64,000 nucleotides of DNA from Bacteroidetes bacterium UBA1941 (GCA_002336805.1 DDEZ01000012.1:1-64000); one strand, 5' to 3'; shown: positions 19,251 through 29,521, counted from the first letter of the stretch. Numbers and translations: made by a program. The notes: generated from the letters alone by a model not told the origin.

Positions 19251-21773
19251 TTAAAATTTCTTTGTATAATTCATGTTTGCCAATATGAAGTTCTGAAATG
19301 ACTGGGTTGCAAAATTGGGTACACTACTTTGTTCCGCCTTTAATTTCAACATACCTGCTTTTTTCAGATCAAGTGCTATATTACAATTGCCGCCATAAGT
19401 AGCTCTGGAGAAAGCAATGACAGACCCTTTTACACCTATTCCTGCGATGATCCTTTTTGAAAACTGATAAGAAGCTCCGATCTCTCCGGCAGCTAAGTCC
19501 GTGCTCAAAGACCTGCTGTAATTAAGATCGATGCTGGCGGTAAGTGACCTATAAGCAATGGTCTGAGAGGCTATCACATTATAGTCATTGGTAAAACTCT
19601 GCTCCCCTATCAAACGGGTATTGAGTATGGTTACATTGAGTGTTGTAGCCATGACAAGCTCTTTGATGAAATAAGGATAAGTCATGCTCACAGAATGCAG
19701 GATGGTCGTATTATGCTGATCGACCGTATCTATCCGAATGTCCTGATACATAGGAGAAGAAATAATTGTAACCACAGGGCCTTTTGCTGGATGGATGGTC
19801 AGATTGATCAGTGGCTGATGCAAAAGGCTGCCGTAAGCAGCGGTATGATCCAGATTGTTTTTAAATCCTAAGTATTTCACAGATACGAGCAAGATATTTT
19901 TAAACATCTTTTGACTAAATCCTAGATCCCAGCGCACAAGGTTATTGTTTTGATAAGCCTCATTAAAATTTCTGAAGCTGCCCCCTAGGAAGGAAATAGT
20001 AGTTTTATAGGTAAATCCTTTTCCTATAGCACCTTTGATATCTGCGGCAAATGCTATCTGCCCCAAAGTCGGTTTGGATACTGTGCCTTCAGTAATACCT
20101 GTTGCTGTTTCTCCAGCATGGCGAGATAAAGAGTAGGCAATTTCTCCTTTTGCCTGGATCAGCTTTTTATAGACCCATTGAGTCTCTATACTAAATACGT
20201 GTAAGTAGCTGGTCACCGCAGATGCATAGTCATTATTGGTAGTACGAAGTGTATTATTCAATATCTTTCCGAAGCCGTAGTTTAAAACCACGTAGTTCTT
20301 TTTCAGGTCTCCATAACCCAAGCGCGAGTGAACGATAAATCTGTCGTCAAAGGTGTGTGTCTTGAAATAATCGAGAAGACGAAAATTATTGAGACCGGCG
20401 GCAAAACTAACTATGAAGGAAGGGTTGTATTCAAACTGTACCCCGTTTACGCGATAATTCATTGCTGTAAGGGTAGAAGCATTCAATACACTGCTACCGA
20501 TATTGAACTTGCGTAAATAGGCAAACACCCTGACCAATTTATTAAAACCAAGTTTATTGGCACCCAGCATTTTATTGATCGATTCGACATCTTTTCCATC
20601 GCTGAGCTGAGTTAGCTGCTTTTTATCGTTGTATAAGGATTTAGCCTGATCATACCCTTTTTGCAACTGGGTTTTATACTCCTGCACCTGGCTTAGCAGT
20701 TCATTCGCTTTCTCGTAGTATCGCCGCAGAGTTTGCACCGAATCATATAGTTCTTTGATCTTTTGAGCTGCAGCAGTTGTTTCAGCTTTACTTTGGAGAG
20801 AGTCTGCTTCTCTATGTACGATAGTCGTGATGCTATCTTCGGCTTTTGCTACGATTTCTTTTCCAGACTTCTTCAACTCTTCAGCATATTTATTTTCATA
20901 TCTCTTTAGGGCAAACTTCAGGTCAGAATACGACAAAGTATTCTTGACCTCAGTGTAGGCAGAATCCATCTGCTTGATTCCAGACTCATAGGTGGAGGTG
21001 AGGGCATTCAGATCAGCCATATTCTTGAGCTGGTCCTTTTGTATATTATTCATAGCCTTCTGCTTCATACTATCCAGAAAAGCTCCGGAATTGAAATCAA
21101 ATCCGATACGTGTAAATTGATAATTGAACTGACGATCACCATAGGTACCACTGGCTCCTATTGAGAAGGGCAACATACCTACCGATACCGAGGCCCGTAT
21201 ATCCAGGGATGCCTGGTAATGCAGTGGATCAGGGACGTTCCCCTCATTGTATCTCACGGTTCCGCCCAGTGTGATTTCCCCCCCACCAAATTTGACAAGC
21301 TTTTTCAAGCTGGATTTGGATGGCAAGATGCTTTTGCCTGGCAAGGCATCTGTAATTGTAGACTGAGCTTTCTTTACTATATTTTTGCCCTGCTCCTCTA
21401 GGCTGGTTACCAGCCTATCCTCTATCCCCTTGATTTTTTGCTTAATAGATTTGCCTACAGAGTCGATTCTTCGAGCTACTACAGAGTCTGCATCCCGGGC
21501 GTTGATCCTGAGGCTACCAGGCAGCTGATCAGAGACCAGGCGCCGCAAGGAGTGAGCACCATGCGCACTGGTGTCATTAGAGACACTTTCTAGTCTTTTC
21601 ATGGTATCCTCAGACATTTTCATATTCAATGTATCGACTGCTTTCAATCCTTTTATCACATTCTCATTGGTCATCAAAGTATCACTAACCTTCGCTCCCT
21701 GTGCTATAATGACTACCGGCAAATACAGCATCACGATCAAAAAGAGACACCGATTCCAAAGGTCTTTTCCCAT
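19251..21773 (-). CDS. Outer-membrane beta-barrel protein with long coiled coil
   Basis: This 840-aa protein has a signal peptide (about residues 1-25) and then a Ser/Asp/Lys-rich helical region. A beta section lies around residues 160-235 (EITLGGTVRYNE, FSIGASGTYGDRQFNYQF). A long heptad-like coiled coil spans roughly 240-415, rich in Lys/Glu/Gln (for example ELYDSVQTLRRYYEKANELL). From about residue 430 to the end come many amphipathic strands, and the protein ends in an aromatic residue (NYTKKF). That ending and the strand pattern are typical of outer-membrane barrels. Size and position suggest it forms the membrane exit or anchor for the cluster, with the coiled coil reaching into the periplasm. 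It is not recognisably TonB-dependent (no plug or TonB box) nor a two-partner TpsB (no POTRA domain). The export function is inferred. Confidence 0.85.
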   Translation of the reverse strand: MGKDLWNRCLFLIVMLYLPVVIIAQGAKVSDTLMTNENVIKGLKAVDTLNMKMSEDTMKRLESVSNDTSAHGAHSLRRLVSDQLPGSLRINARDADSVVARRIDSVGKSIKQKIKGIEDRLVTSLEEQGKNIVKKAQSTITDALPGKSILPSKSSLKKLVKFGGGEITLGGTVRYNEGNVPDPLHYQASLDIRASVSVGMLPFSIGASGTYGDRQFNYQFTRIGFDFNSGAFLDSMKQKAMNNIQKDQLKNMADLNALTSTYESGIKQMDSAYTEVKNTLSYSDLKFALKRYENKYAEELKKSGKEIVAKAEDSITTIVHREADSLQSKAETTAAAQKIKELYDSVQTLRRYYEKANELLSQVQEYKTQLQKGYDQAKSLYNDKKQLTQLSDGKDVESINKMLGANKLGFNKLVRVFAYLRKFNIGSSVLNASTLTAMNYRVNGVQFEYNPSFIVSFAAGLNNFRLLDYFKTHTFDDRFIVHSRLGYGDLKKNYVVLNYGFGKILNNTLRTTNNDYASAVTSYLHVFSIETQWVYKKLIQAKGEIAYSLSRHAGETATGITEGTVSKPTLGQIAFAADIKGAIGKGFTYKTTISFLGGSFRNFNEAYQNNNLVRWDLGFSQKMFKNILLVSVKYLGFKNNLDHTAAYGSLLHQPLINLTIHPAKGPVVTIISSPMYQDIRIDTVDQHNTTILHSVSMTYPYFIKELVMATTLNVTILNTRLIGEQSFTNDYNVIASQTIAYRSLTASIDLNYSRSLSTDLAAGEIGASYQFSKRIIAGIGVKGSVIAFSRATYGGNCNIALDLKKAGMLKLKAEQSSVPNFATQSFQNFILANMNYTKKF

Positions 21774-21785
21774 TTTTCATATTCC

Positions 21786-24131
21786 TTATCGCACAATAGT
21801 GACAGCACTATGTACCGATGTATACTGCCCTGATACAAATACGTAGTAGCTCCCCGTGGCAAAATGGCTGACGTCTATAGCTTGCTGCTGATATCCAACT
21901 TTGAGGGATACGACCACGCTGTATATCTGTTGTCCCGTGGCATCATATATCTCCATATGCACATCTTCGGGCTGCGCTGCGATATACGCTATAGTCAGCA
22001 GTGACGAGGCGGGATTGGGATACACAGACATAATGGTATTATTCTCTACACTGGCTATTCCGGTACTGAGCCATGTCTGGCCTGAGTCTATATTGCTGTA
22101 AGTAGCTCCCTGCTGGCTGCCATTGACGGCAGCCACCTTGTAGTAATATACTGTTTGCTGCGGCAGGCCGCCATTGATGTAAGTGGTGATGCCCGGCCCT
22201 ACGGAGTCTATGAGCTGCCAGCCAGCCAGCCCATCTGGGCTGCGGTATATACGGTAGCCCGTCTCATAGGTGGCACTGTCTATCCAGTGTACCCGGATCT
22301 GACTGGCGCTCACACCATCTGCCTGCAGGCTGTCTCCATAGCCCAGAGGGCTGAGCAGAGAGGTATCTGTGCGGCAGTTGCTCAGGCCCCATTTCCAGAG
22401 GGCTATGTCTACATCGTCCGTACTATGATATGCCTGTATGGTGTCGCGGCCTGCTATCTGGTAGCCTTCGAGAAAGTTGGCCGAATAAAAATTGCCTAGG
22501 TCATCTACTACAGGGTATGAGAAGGCATAATTGATCTCGCCATGGATAGACTGATGAAGTTGCAGTTGATTGTCCAGTAAATGATAGCCTGTTATCTCAG
22601 CTGTCGTCTTATCTACTATCGCAAAGCCTGGCCTGCCATGAGGTACATTGGCAGCGGTGTTTGCTATCGGTGCGGTATAGCGACGCCCCTGCCAGTAGAA
22701 AGGCTGCGAGCCTAAAGTAATGGGAACATAAATATGATTGTCCCTATCCTCGCCATAGTGGCCCTTCAGACACTCTCCAAAGGCTGGGTCTACTATAGAA
22801 TCAATAAAATAGAACGCATACCCATCTGCCGAAGACGAGTCATTGGTCGTAAAATGCCAGATCGGATGCAGATTAGTGTCTAGCTTAAAGAGTATCTTGA
22901 CCACAGAGTCGTTCAAACCTGTATATGGATACACGCTGCGATGCATGGGAACGCCCATAAATGTGTCTCTCTCGCTTTTGCCAGCGGCCAGAACGTAGCT
23001 ATTTCCATCTTTGTCCGCATATTCTAATTTTGTTGAAAGTGAATATCCTTCATAGTCCTTTTGAGGCATCAAAGTGTTTAACGGATGTCCGCTACCATCT
23101 ACCCTAGTGATGGCCTGAAATAGCTGCCTATTAGTATAGTGCAGTGCGGCTGTATCTTTTATCAAAACATTGCCGATCATAGCGCTATCCAGCTGAGGAG
23201 AAAGGCCTATCTGAAACTGGATTGTAACATTATCCCTAGAGTCAATAAACATCCTTGGCACAGCATCTATATATCCTGCTATAGCCGTAGCCCATTTGAG
23301 ATGGCCTACAGAGTCGGCTCTGAATAAATACATTAAGTACTGTGCCACCGATCCCCTATAAATAGGGTGCACGGATGTAAGAACGCTGTCATCCCAAAGT
23401 TTGAAATACGAAGGAAAAGCAGGAGTAAAAGAGGAAATATAAGCATAGGGAACCAGGCCTATTATATCACCATTGCTGGCAGGGAAAACACAATTCGGAG
23501 CTTCATAAATACCTCCCCACACAATACCGATCCCTGAAGTAGTTGATGCTTTAAAAAATTTCAAGTGCCCATTCAGATCCAGCCTCGCCAGAATATTCAA
23601 TCCCTCATAAGCAGGGGTATATGGTATATTGATCAATGTGTCCCCTATACTGTATTGTGTAGGGTGTAATGAATCACTCGCAGTAATCCTATCTGCTACT
23701 ACGATCTCAGATTTATCCTTGCTGAGAAAGATATTGGGCGTGATACCGAGATCCCGGCCATATTGATAAAGTTGCGTATTGCTAGTGATAAAGCCGATGT
23801 ACTGTCGCCACAGCCTATGGCCATAGCAGTCATATCGTGCAATAAGCGCATTGAAGGGACGAGAGGCCGCAGAGTCTACATCGCAGCTACCGGATAGAGG
23901 ATTGTGGCAGGTATCCGGGTAGCGACCTACCGCGGCAGTCAGTATCAGCTTACCTTCCCGGTCCATCTCCAGATTTTTCGGTCCCTCAGCAAACCAAAAA
24001 CCTCCAGCCCCCAGTGACGAGGCATCCATACGCTGGCCTATACGCTGCAGCCACTGCCAGTCCTGAGCGGATGACGGCAACATACTAATAGCCAAAAGCG
24101 AAATCAACAAAAGCTTCTTCATTATAGACAT
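21786..24131 (-). CDS. T9SS type A cargo protein with FN3 domain
   Basis: The 781-aa protein is exported. The annotated start is ATG at 24131, but a second ATG at 24122 gives a cleaner signal peptide (MKKLLLISLLAISMLPSSAQ) and may be the true start. The N-terminal 600 residues are a repetitive beta-rich region with Asp- and Trp-containing strands (LARLDLNGHLKFFKAS, ITRVDGSGHPL), resembling a beta-propeller-like or SBBP-repeat protein. A fibronectin type III domain follows (about 610-690, ETGYRIYRSPDGLAGWQLID). The last 80 residues are a T9SS type A sorting domain, with SVYPNPASSLLTI, MEIYDATGQ and ATGSYYVFVSG. It should be secreted through the Por/T9SS apparatus and attached to the surface. 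It lies second in the ten-gene operon. Confidence 0.92.
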   Translation of the reverse strand: MSIMKKLLLISLLAISMLPSSAQDWQWLQRIGQRMDASSLGAGGFWFAEGPKNLEMDREGKLILTAAVGRYPDTCHNPLSGSCDVDSAASRPFNALIARYDCYGHRLWRQYIGFITSNTQLYQYGRDLGITPNIFLSKDKSEIVVADRITASDSLHPTQYSIGDTLINIPYTPAYEGLNILARLDLNGHLKFFKASTTSGIGIVWGGIYEAPNCVFPASNGDIIGLVPYAYISSFTPAFPSYFKLWDDSVLTSVHPIYRGSVAQYLMYLFRADSVGHLKWATAIAGYIDAVPRMFIDSRDNVTIQFQIGLSPQLDSAMIGNVLIKDTAALHYTNRQLFQAITRVDGSGHPLNTLMPQKDYEGYSLSTKLEYADKDGNSYVLAAGKSERDTFMGVPMHRSVYPYTGLNDSVVKILFKLDTNLHPIWHFTTNDSSSADGYAFYFIDSIVDPAFGECLKGHYGEDRDNHIYVPITLGSQPFYWQGRRYTAPIANTAANVPHGRPGFAIVDKTTAEITGYHLLDNQLQLHQSIHGEINYAFSYPVVDDLGNFYSANFLEGYQIAGRDTIQAYHSTDDVDIALWKWGLSNCRTDTSLLSPLGYGDSLQADGVSASQIRVHWIDSATYETGYRIYRSPDGLAGWQLIDSVGPGITTYINGGLPQQTVYYYKVAAVNGSQQGATYSNIDSGQTWLSTGIASVENNTIMSVYPNPASSLLTIAYIAAQPEDVHMEIYDATGQQIYSVVVSLKVGYQQQAIDVSHFATGSYYVFVSGQYTSVHSAVTIVR

Positions 24132-24151
24132 TTAATAGCAATTTCTATATC

Positions 24152-27100
24152 CTATGGACAACTCACAAACGTGCAGACTTCCTGCGTGCATTTGGAGCCA
24201 TCTGATAATGTATGTGTCAAGTCAAAACATATCTGATCAAGTGTTTGCGGCCCTGTCGCATTGCCGCTGAAAGTGATGTTGTGAGTCAGCAAGTCTGTGG
24301 AAGTGACTATATGATTTAATACCGTACCAGGCGTAGCGCTAACTGCTGTATCAGGGATGGTGATATCCACATGATCTCCTACCGACATATCAGGATTGTG
24401 ATAGCTGAGGTCAAACTTCCAGGTACATTTTGGACTACCAGGCCCAGTGCAAGATATGGATACCACCTGGAAAACACCATTGCGACAGCAATTGCCACAT
24501 AGGCGCTCATAGATATCAATAGGCCCATCATCGCCCTGGCAGTTATCTGTATTCTGTATGTGCAGATAAAATACTCCCCCACCAGACGGTATAGGAAACT
24601 GATAACCTGTATACGTAGGCGTACCGGTGATAGATCCCGTGTGCCAGGTATAGCTATTTTGAGGTATATCCGGCATTACTATCTCCGGGTCGCTGTTTTT
24701 GCAATAGAAAAGGCATTTACGGATTAATCTGTCGAAACCCAGTCCCGGCTTCACGGTGATGGAGCCATCTCCGGACCTACATCCATGCCCATCGATATAA
24801 TACACGGTGTATACCCCGTCATAATACACTGATACAGGACTCCCGACCTGACCCGTATTCCAGTGGTAGTCTGCTGCTCCACCTCCCGATGCGGTGAGAG
24901 GGACAGGCCCTGCATCTACGCATTTATTACCAGCGAAGGCCACTGTGGGTGCGGCTGGGACAGCATATAGCGTAGTGACCACACTGGTAGTAGCAGAAGA
25001 GCACGTGAAGGTACCACTGGTATATAACATAGTCAGGCTCACAGTGACCGACGTACCAGAGGTAGGCGTGAAGGTGTAGGTAGATCCCGTGGCCGCTACT
25101 GGTACACCATTTACAGACCACTGATAGGTATAGCCAGATGATGTCGGATAGGTACGGGTAGTATAGGTGATAGAGGTATTCAAACAAGCTACAAATGGTC
25201 CTGATAATGGTGGAGTAGGGACAGTAATAAATGAAGCACCTCCGGTTGCTGTTTGTTGACAACCTACACCGTCCGTAACAGTTACAGTATAGTTATTACT
25301 CGCTGTCACTACATCTGTAGCAGTGGGCGGACCATTAGACCATACATAGGAGAGAGATGGATGATATGATGTAGCAGGCGGTACTAGAGCTGGGGTAGTT
25401 GTTAGTGTAATAGGAGATCCCGCACATATGTTTCCTGTCGAAGAGTTATTTACCTCGACCGTAAAATTGTTTACATTTTGGCTTAGCGTAGCCGATGCCT
25501 TATGATGACATCCATAAATATCAATTTCATCTAAGGTGATTGGCCTTGAGTCATACATAGTGAAAGTATCTATAGGACCAGTACCAAATATATCGGGCCA
25601 TTCCCAATATATGGTAGCAATCCTAGACGGGACTGTCCCTGCATTAAGAATGATAGGATAATCGGCACAATGACTGTAAGTAGGTACGGCCAAGGTGGGA
25701 GTAGGGATATAAGGTAACGGTACTGATATGGTAGCAGAGCAGCCGCTGGAAGGTTCGGTCACAGTGACGGTAGCACTGGATGGAGTACCTGAGGTAGGAG
25801 TGATAGTATAGGTATTGGTCCCTGCGGTACCAGATACGGATGAGCCCCAGGTATATGTGGGAGTACCGCTGATCACACTACTCATGTTAGTTACAGTCAC
25901 GACATTACCAAAAGGAGATATTGTACACGTATTACCGTAATTGAGATTCATACTGGTATTGATGGTGACAGTATGGGTGATATGTATATCACAATAGCCT
26001 GTATAGCTTACGGTCATGGTCACGGTGAATACTCCTGCCCGTGTGTAGCGATGCTGAGGCGCAGTAGTTGTTCCAGTATTGGTATTAGAGCCAGGATCGC
26101 CAAAATCCCACAGCACCGATGATGGCGAGCCGGACCAGCTACTGCTGAAATTCACCGTACTACATGAAGGTGTACCGGCAGTAAACGACGGTGCGGGACT
26201 ACCAGTCCACTGAGTACACCCTCCACCAGGGCAATAAGTGTCGACGACCTTTGATGCGACAGCTGTACAGGTACCTGCAGTCACAGTCACAGTGTAAGTA
26301 CCAGTGGAACTGACTGTATTTGTGGCAGTGCTCACGGCATTGGACCATGCATATGTAGGGCTAGTCGCATTTGTCACTACTGCGATCAGGGTCGCAGTAG
26401 TAGCCGGTGAGCAGATATGCGCATTTCCTACGGGATCTACGTTGACATGAGGGCCCGGTAGCACATTGAAGTTGGCGGTATTACTCATATTGACCGGAGT
26501 AGAAGGGCAATTGTATGTGACGGTCACTCCTATACCCACATTGGTAGCTGTGACAGCCGTAGTAGTCAGGGTGGAAGAAGATGCGCCAGTGACAGCGCTA
26601 CCATCTATACTCCATGCATAGCTAGAGACTGTCGCACCGCTGCCGGTAGAGGTGCTAAATGAGAGCGGGTTATTGTTACAGAGGTTATTAGCAGTGACAG
26701 TCGGCACTGGTGTGGCCACTGGTGTGACAGTCTGAGTATATGTGGCTGTAGCACCGCATCGGATTACGGTGACGGAGATTGTGATGGGAGAATAAGATGC
26801 AGCAAGTGCATTCCAATGAATATTGGCTTGCCATGGATTGGTCCCAGAGCCCAAAACCACTCCTGCGTCCGGAGGTGATATTTGCCAGTGGTAGTTATCA
26901 CCATCAGTGACGGGGGCAGTGTACGTGAGGTCTGTATTTTCGCAAGGACTGGAAGGGCCACTAACAGAGCCTGTAGGCAAGCTACACCTGTTGATAGTGG
27001 TACTGTAGGAAGGAGAAGCGCATCCATCCGGACCGATCTGTGATACACTCACTGACAAGGGCCCCGAACTTGCCCAGGTCACAGAGATAGAGTTTCCTAG

Positions 27101-28927
27101 CTGCTGCTGTGTACCACCGGAAGCACCTGACGCAGTCCACTGCAGCTGTAGCGTAGGGTCTGACGGAGTAGCCGAATAGGTATAAAGAAGCCCCGGGCAT
27201 ATGCAACTCACCGGACTGATAGCGGTCAGTGGTCCCGGAGTAGCATTTACTACTATCTGGGTAGTCACCCTCGATGCGCATAGGCTACCGGAAGGGTCAA
27301 CGGCTACTACCAGATATGTGCCTGGGGCCATGGTAAGCGATGGTGTGTAGGTAGCCCCCGTATAGGATGTACCTGCTAGCGTAGCACCTGACGCATCCTC
27401 TATATGCCACTGCATGCCACTATATCCACCACCAGTACCCCCTGCTGTAAAAGAAGGATTGGCACCCTGGCAAAAACTACGACCAGCAGTGGTAGTGATC
27501 CCGGCAGGCAGCCGTAGCGATAGCGGTATACTACTAGTACCAGAGCAATGATAAAAAGTATTTGTCATCGTCACCTTTAGTACGCAGGATGAGATGGTGC
27601 CATTGAGTATAATTTTTGTTTCATAGTCTTGTACGTATATAGTACCAGCACCAGGTGGAATCAACTCCCAATTGTATATCGTGCTTGGCACCATTGGCGC
27701 GTCAAATACGTATTCCTGACCGGCACAGAGCGTCGAAGGCCCTGTGATACTAGGGATGGTAGGCAATATAGGTATGGTAGCAGAAGTAGAAGTAGTACAT
27801 GAGCCACTGCACGAGGGAGTAGACAATGAAATCACGCCTGGTCCACTATTGCCATTGCCCCATACCACGTGGACTGTATTATCTGTCGTAGACGGTGTTG
27901 GGACAAAAGTACCGTTTGTGATATGCCAGTTATATGTAGCACAAACAGCATTGGTGTAGTAAGTAGCTGTATCATCATGGCACTTTGTAGTAGGGCAAAA
28001 GAGCTGAGGACCTGCACTGGAGATCACCACATTGACAGATGTTACAGCCTCACATCCGCATTCACTTTTGACACGCATTGTGACGGTATATGATCCTGCC
28101 GTACTATATGTGTGTGTAGGATTGTGATCTGACGAGAAACCCATGTCTCCGAAATCCCAGTATTCACTTTCTATATGGGGAGGGGGGAATGTGGTAGCAG
28201 AGATAGTAGAAAGATCTGAAAATTGTATGGGCGTGTTAGCACAGGCATATATCGTACCTGCCACAGTAGCGGGCAAACTACCAATAACCGCATGCGGCGT
28301 GTTGACTCCTTTCACGCATAGCTGTGCACTAGCTACGCAGCCATCGCTGGTTGTTTCGGTAACCATCACCTGCGTGATACTCGCCGCAGGCCCCCATAGA
28401 ACAGCACACGAAGCTCCAGATGGTGAAGCAGAAACAGCCCCTATCTCTGACCATGAATAAATCGATCCGGAGTTAAGTGGGGTTTGATATGTTACTGTAG
28501 AATTCTCGCAAACCTGATCACAGTGCGGGTCATACTGCATTACTTCTCCTACATATCCTTCTTTATGTAGCAGGCAACCCACATTGACATCAGCAGAAAT
28601 AGCGGGATTGGGTATAGCTGCTACCTTCACATGAAAAGGGGATGCAGTTCCTGCTGTGACATCATATGTACCTAAATGAAGCCATGTGATCGTAACAGTC
28701 AGACCACTGGCCGCAATAATATAATCTGTGCCATCTACACCAGTAGTAATACCCCAAACGACCGAAGAAACTGATGGGGATGAAGTGTAAGTATAAGTGG
28801 TGGATGTACCAATTCCACAGACCGTGCCGGGACCAGATATAGTAGCAGCTCTAATCTGAGCAGGGACAAAAATGGCTATGAAAAACAGCCACGTTGTCAA
28901 CGTTTTCAAGGTGTTCAACATTTTCAT
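24152..28927 (-). CDS. 1591-aa PKD/Ig-like surface protein, first gene of RHS operon
   Basis: The protein has a signal peptide (ending IRAA, about residue 28) and then many Ser/Thr/Gly/Pro-rich Ig-like repeats. Each has a pattern like ISGPGTVCGIGTSTTYTY or SGPSSPCENTDLTYTAP, a series common in Bacteroidota adhesins. At least two canonical PKD domains are visible: YWDFGDMGFSSDHNPTHTYS near residue 265, and VLWDFGDPGSN followed by HRYTRAGVFTVTM near 955. Many paired cysteines suggest disulfide-stabilised domains. The final 120 residues form a distinct Cys-containing domain (starting CGNCCRNGVFQVVSI, ending CTFVSCP). There is no T9SS type A or B tail, which is unusual for such a protein. As first gene of the operon it is preceded by the only plausible promoter. 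It is likely an adhesin or structural surface component. Confidence 0.9.
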   Translation of the reverse strand: MKMLNTLKTLTTWLFFIAIFVPAQIRAATISGPGTVCGIGTSTTYTYTSSPSVSSVVWGITTGVDGTDYIIAASGLTVTITWLHLGTYDVTAGTASPFHVKVAAIPNPAISADVNVGCLLHKEGYVGEVMQYDPHCDQVCENSTVTYQTPLNSGSIYSWSEIGAVSASPSGASCAVLWGPAASITQVMVTETTSDGCVASAQLCVKGVNTPHAVIGSLPATVAGTIYACANTPIQFSDLSTISATTFPPPHIESEYWDFGDMGFSSDHNPTHTYSTAGSYTVTMRVKSECGCEAVTSVNVVISSAGPQLFCPTTKCHDDTATYYTNAVCATYNWHITNGTFVPTPSTTDNTVHVVWGNGNSGPGVISLSTPSCSGSCTTSTSATIPILPTIPSITGPSTLCAGQEYVFDAPMVPSTIYNWELIPPGAGTIYVQDYETKIILNGTISSCVLKVTMTNTFYHCSGTSSIPLSLRLPAGITTTAGRSFCQGANPSFTAGGTGGGYSGMQWHIEDASGATLAGTSYTGATYTPSLTMAPGTYLVVAVDPSGSLCASRVTTQIVVNATPGPLTAISPVSCICPGLLYTYSATPSDPTLQLQWTASGASGGTQQQLGNSISVTWASSGPLSVSVSQIGPDGCASPSYSTTINRCSLPTGSVSGPSSPCENTDLTYTAPVTDGDNYHWQISPPDAGVVLGSGTNPWQANIHWNALAASYSPITISVTVIRCGATATYTQTVTPVATPVPTVTANNLCNNNPLSFSTSTGSGATVSSYAWSIDGSAVTGASSSTLTTTAVTATNVGIGVTVTYNCPSTPVNMSNTANFNVLPGPHVNVDPVGNAHICSPATTATLIAVVTNATSPTYAWSNAVSTATNTVSSTGTYTVTVTAGTCTAVASKVVDTYCPGGGCTQWTGSPAPSFTAGTPSCSTVNFSSSWSGSPSSVLWDFGDPGSNTNTGTTTAPQHRYTRAGVFTVTMTVSYTGYCDIHITHTVTINTSMNLNYGNTCTISPFGNVVTVTNMSSVISGTPTYTWGSSVSGTAGTNTYTITPTSGTPSSATVTVTEPSSGCSATISVPLPYIPTPTLAVPTYSHCADYPIILNAGTVPSRIATIYWEWPDIFGTGPIDTFTMYDSRPITLDEIDIYGCHHKASATLSQNVNNFTVEVNNSSTGNICAGSPITLTTTPALVPPATSYHPSLSYVWSNGPPTATDVVTASNNYTVTVTDGVGCQQTATGGASFITVPTPPLSGPFVACLNTSITYTTRTYPTSSGYTYQWSVNGVPVAATGSTYTFTPTSGTSVTVSLTMLYTSGTFTCSSATTSVVTTLYAVPAAPTVAFAGNKCVDAGPVPLTASGGGAADYHWNTGQVGSPVSVYYDGVYTVYYIDGHGCRSGDGSITVKPGLGFDRLIRKCLFYCKNSDPEIVMPDIPQNSYTWHTGSITGTPTYTGYQFPIPSGGGVFYLHIQNTDNCQGDDGPIDIYERLCGNCCRNGVFQVVSISCTGPGSPKCTWKFDLSYHNPDMSVGDHVDITIPDTAVSATPGTVLNHIVTSTDLLTHNITFSGNATGPQTLDQICFDLTHTLSDGSKCTQEVCTFVSCP

Positions 28928-28962
28928 ATTTCAATCGAAAATATTGAATAAGCTAAAATATG

Positions 28963-28989
28963 CAAATATTTAGTGGCACTATTTACAAC
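28963..28989 (-). promoter_or_regulatory. Weak candidate promoter of the RHS operon
   Basis: Read on the minus strand, a GTTG box (28986-28989) is followed after 15 bases by AATATTTG (28963-28970), one mismatch from the Bacteroidota -7 consensus TAnnTTTG. The spacing is shorter than usual. It lies about 35 bases before the first gene of the operon, in AT-rich DNA. Confidence 0.3.
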
Positions 28990-29458
28990 ATTGCACTTGT
29001 AAAGAACTGAATTTCAACACCCACAAAATTATGAAGAATGCTTCCGATATAGGGACGGCAATATTAATCCCTAACCCTCTTCACAGATTGTACTTTTTTG
29101 ATTCAAACACACAACTACTGAAACGACCATTTAGCAAGACCCAAGTGGTTTCTTTCCATGACTACTTGCCTTAAAAGTTTACTTGAAGCTTACACCTCAC
29201 CTAATCAATATCATAGATTATATTTTAGTTAAAAATTGTGGAGAAAGCCGGAGTGAAAGAGCAATCAGCAATAAGACTGTAGTATATTTCATAGATGGAT
29301 TGCGTTTGCTGAAAAATAATGAAAAAGAGGTTGATTCGATATATGAGAGGCATGTAAGATCGCTTGGCCTTTGTGGAACTTCTGTCAGGCATTGCAAGCG
29401 CGGAAAGAGACGCAGAGGCAGGCGCTACGTGCGGCACTACAAGCGCCTATAGTAGCTA

Positions 29459-29481
29459 CTTCCGGAGTACAACTCCGGAAG
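29459..29481. repeat. Perfect 10-bp hairpin, REP-like family member
   Basis: CTTCCGGAGT pairs perfectly with ACTCCGGAAG across a 3-base loop. The hairpin sits in a GC-rich patch (from about 29,370) with AAGCG and GCGGCACTACAAGCGCC elements similar to the three repeats further right. Its stem has the same CGGA(n)TCCG form with different inner bases, as expected of the same structural family. Confidence 0.6.
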
Positions 29482-29521
29482 GGCGGATTTGTTTGGCTTT
29501 TTTCCTTTCAAATAACTATTA

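Noticed and set aside
24152..28927. Tandem DNA repeats in the PKD/Ig gene
   Set aside because: The repeats are visible at protein level only; at DNA level units have diverged and no perfect tandem array stands out.
29225..29437. 70-aa minus-strand open frame overlapping the same patch
   Set aside because: Same reasons; low complexity and no start context or promoter.
29183..29452. 89-aa plus-strand open frame in the intergenic stretch
   Set aside because: It has no family resemblance and its end is made from the GC-rich palindromic repeat patch (KRGKRRRGRRYVRHYKR), so it is probably not coding.
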